DNA of 32,886 bases from Verrucomicrobiaceae bacterium (lineage in GTDB: Bacteria > Verrucomicrobiota > Verrucomicrobiia > Verrucomicrobiales > Akkermansiaceae): contig SYAP01000230.1 of NCBI GenBank assembly GCA_005787565.1, forward strand, positions 1 to 32,886. Reading direction: 5' to 3'. Shown here piece by piece: positions 32,655 to 32,886 of the stretch (position 1 is the stretch's first letter; every line of letters begins with the position of its first letter). Position numbers and translations under genes: made by a program. A model generated the notes under the pieces. It saw only the letters and a program-made list of their open reading frames with translations. It was not told where the DNA came from and did not search any database.

Positions 32655-32886
32655 ATGAACATCCATACCCTCACGGCCGACGTCGGAACCAACCCGATGA
32701 CGTTCGAAACCGGCAAAATTGCCAAACTCGCCGATGGCGCCGTCACCGTCCGCTGCGGCGACACCATCATCCTCGTCACCGCCGTTTCCGCCACCAAGGT
32801 GAAATCCGGCCAGACCTGGTTCCCACTTTCCGTGGAATATAAGGAAAAAGCCACCGCTGCCGGCGTTTTCCCCGGCGGCTACTTCA
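32655..32886 (+). CDS. pnp: Polynucleotide phosphorylase (N-terminal part; runs off window end)
   Basis: 3'-to-5' phosphorolytic exoribonuclease of RNA decay, normally about 700 residues; only the first 77 codons are here. MNIHTLTADVGTNPMTFETGKIAKLADG is followed by VTVRCGDTIILVTAVSA and WFPLSVEYKEKATAAGVFPGGYF, the standard first RNase PH domain. The ATG at 32655 follows a purine-rich tract (about 32628-32654, mostly A and G), which lacks a true GGAGG and may serve as an S1/A-rich initiation region. Downstream of rpsO and two hairpins, in the usual order. Autoregulation through the leader is typical of the family. Confidence 0.96.
   Translation, partial: MNIHTLTADVGTNPMTFETGKIAKLADGAVTVRCGDTIILVTAVSATKVKSGQTWFPLSVEYKEKATAAGVFPGGYF

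Noticed and set aside
1-32886. CRISPR arrays, insertion sequences, tRNA or rRNA genes, integrases, prophage
   Set aside because: No direct-repeat arrays, transposase or integrase motifs, cloverleaf-like sequences or rRNA stretches were seen.

Overview
The window reads as chromosomal DNA of a GC-rich bacterium, most likely a Verrucomicrobiota member of the Luteolibacter/Haloferula type. That placement is inference. It rests on the secreted subtilase with a C-terminal DxDxDGxxNxxEYA-type module, the small Planctomycete/Verrucomicrobia-style c-type cytochrome, very strong C-ending codon preference, and the scarcity of Shine-Dalgarno sequences. I see no phage, integrase, transposase, CRISPR array, tRNA or rRNA. 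It looks like core genome with carbohydrate-use and envelope genes.

Layout. 1-2194 (minus): start of rpsB (S2), an M14 zinc carboxypeptidase and a secreted dienelactone-hydrolase-family enzyme. 2307-5933 (plus): a 1208-residue secreted subtilisin-like protease with P domain, lamin-tail-like and Ig-like modules. 5959-12375: a TetR regulator divergent from a three-gene RND efflux operon (outer-membrane lipoprotein, periplasmic adaptor, HAE-1 pump), with a clear palindromic operator between them. 12425-13291: MTA phosphorylase. 13292-14665 (minus): a secreted parallel beta-helix protein, divergent from a GH76-like enzyme at 14750, with a 20-bp dyad in the gap. 15998-18540: a transglutaminase-like protein translationally coupled to a secreted protein with a possible clan-CD (gingipain/caspase-like) His/Cys dyad. 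18703-20010: xylA with a strong terminator. 20074-20607 (minus): glutathione peroxidase. 20973-22541: a divergent NRAMP-like transporter. 22773-24098 (minus): a RhlE-like DEAD-box helicase. 24243-25664: a c-type cytochrome lipoprotein and a tandem universal stress protein. 25704-27413 (minus): a metallophosphoesterase and a LUD-domain protein. 27523-32055: Lnt and a GH63-like glucosidase. 32183-end: rpsO and the start of pnp, with two hairpins between them.

Themes. Three genes deal with sugars or polysaccharides (GH76, xylA, GH63-like), several products are exported, and the efflux operon is a self-contained drug or solvent resistance unit.

The observations most worth following are: (1) a frame-independent, both-strand excess of the hexamer CTAACA/TGTTAG (40 copies by eye, nearly all preceded by a pyrimidine, none in the first 3 kb); (2) the coupled transglutaminase/putative clan-CD peptidase pair; (3) several candidate promoters whose -10 box lies only 5-9 nt from the start codon, suggesting leaderless mRNAs; and (4) regulatory dyads at the RND operon and at the beta-helix/GH76 divergence. 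All counts were made by reading and should be recomputed.
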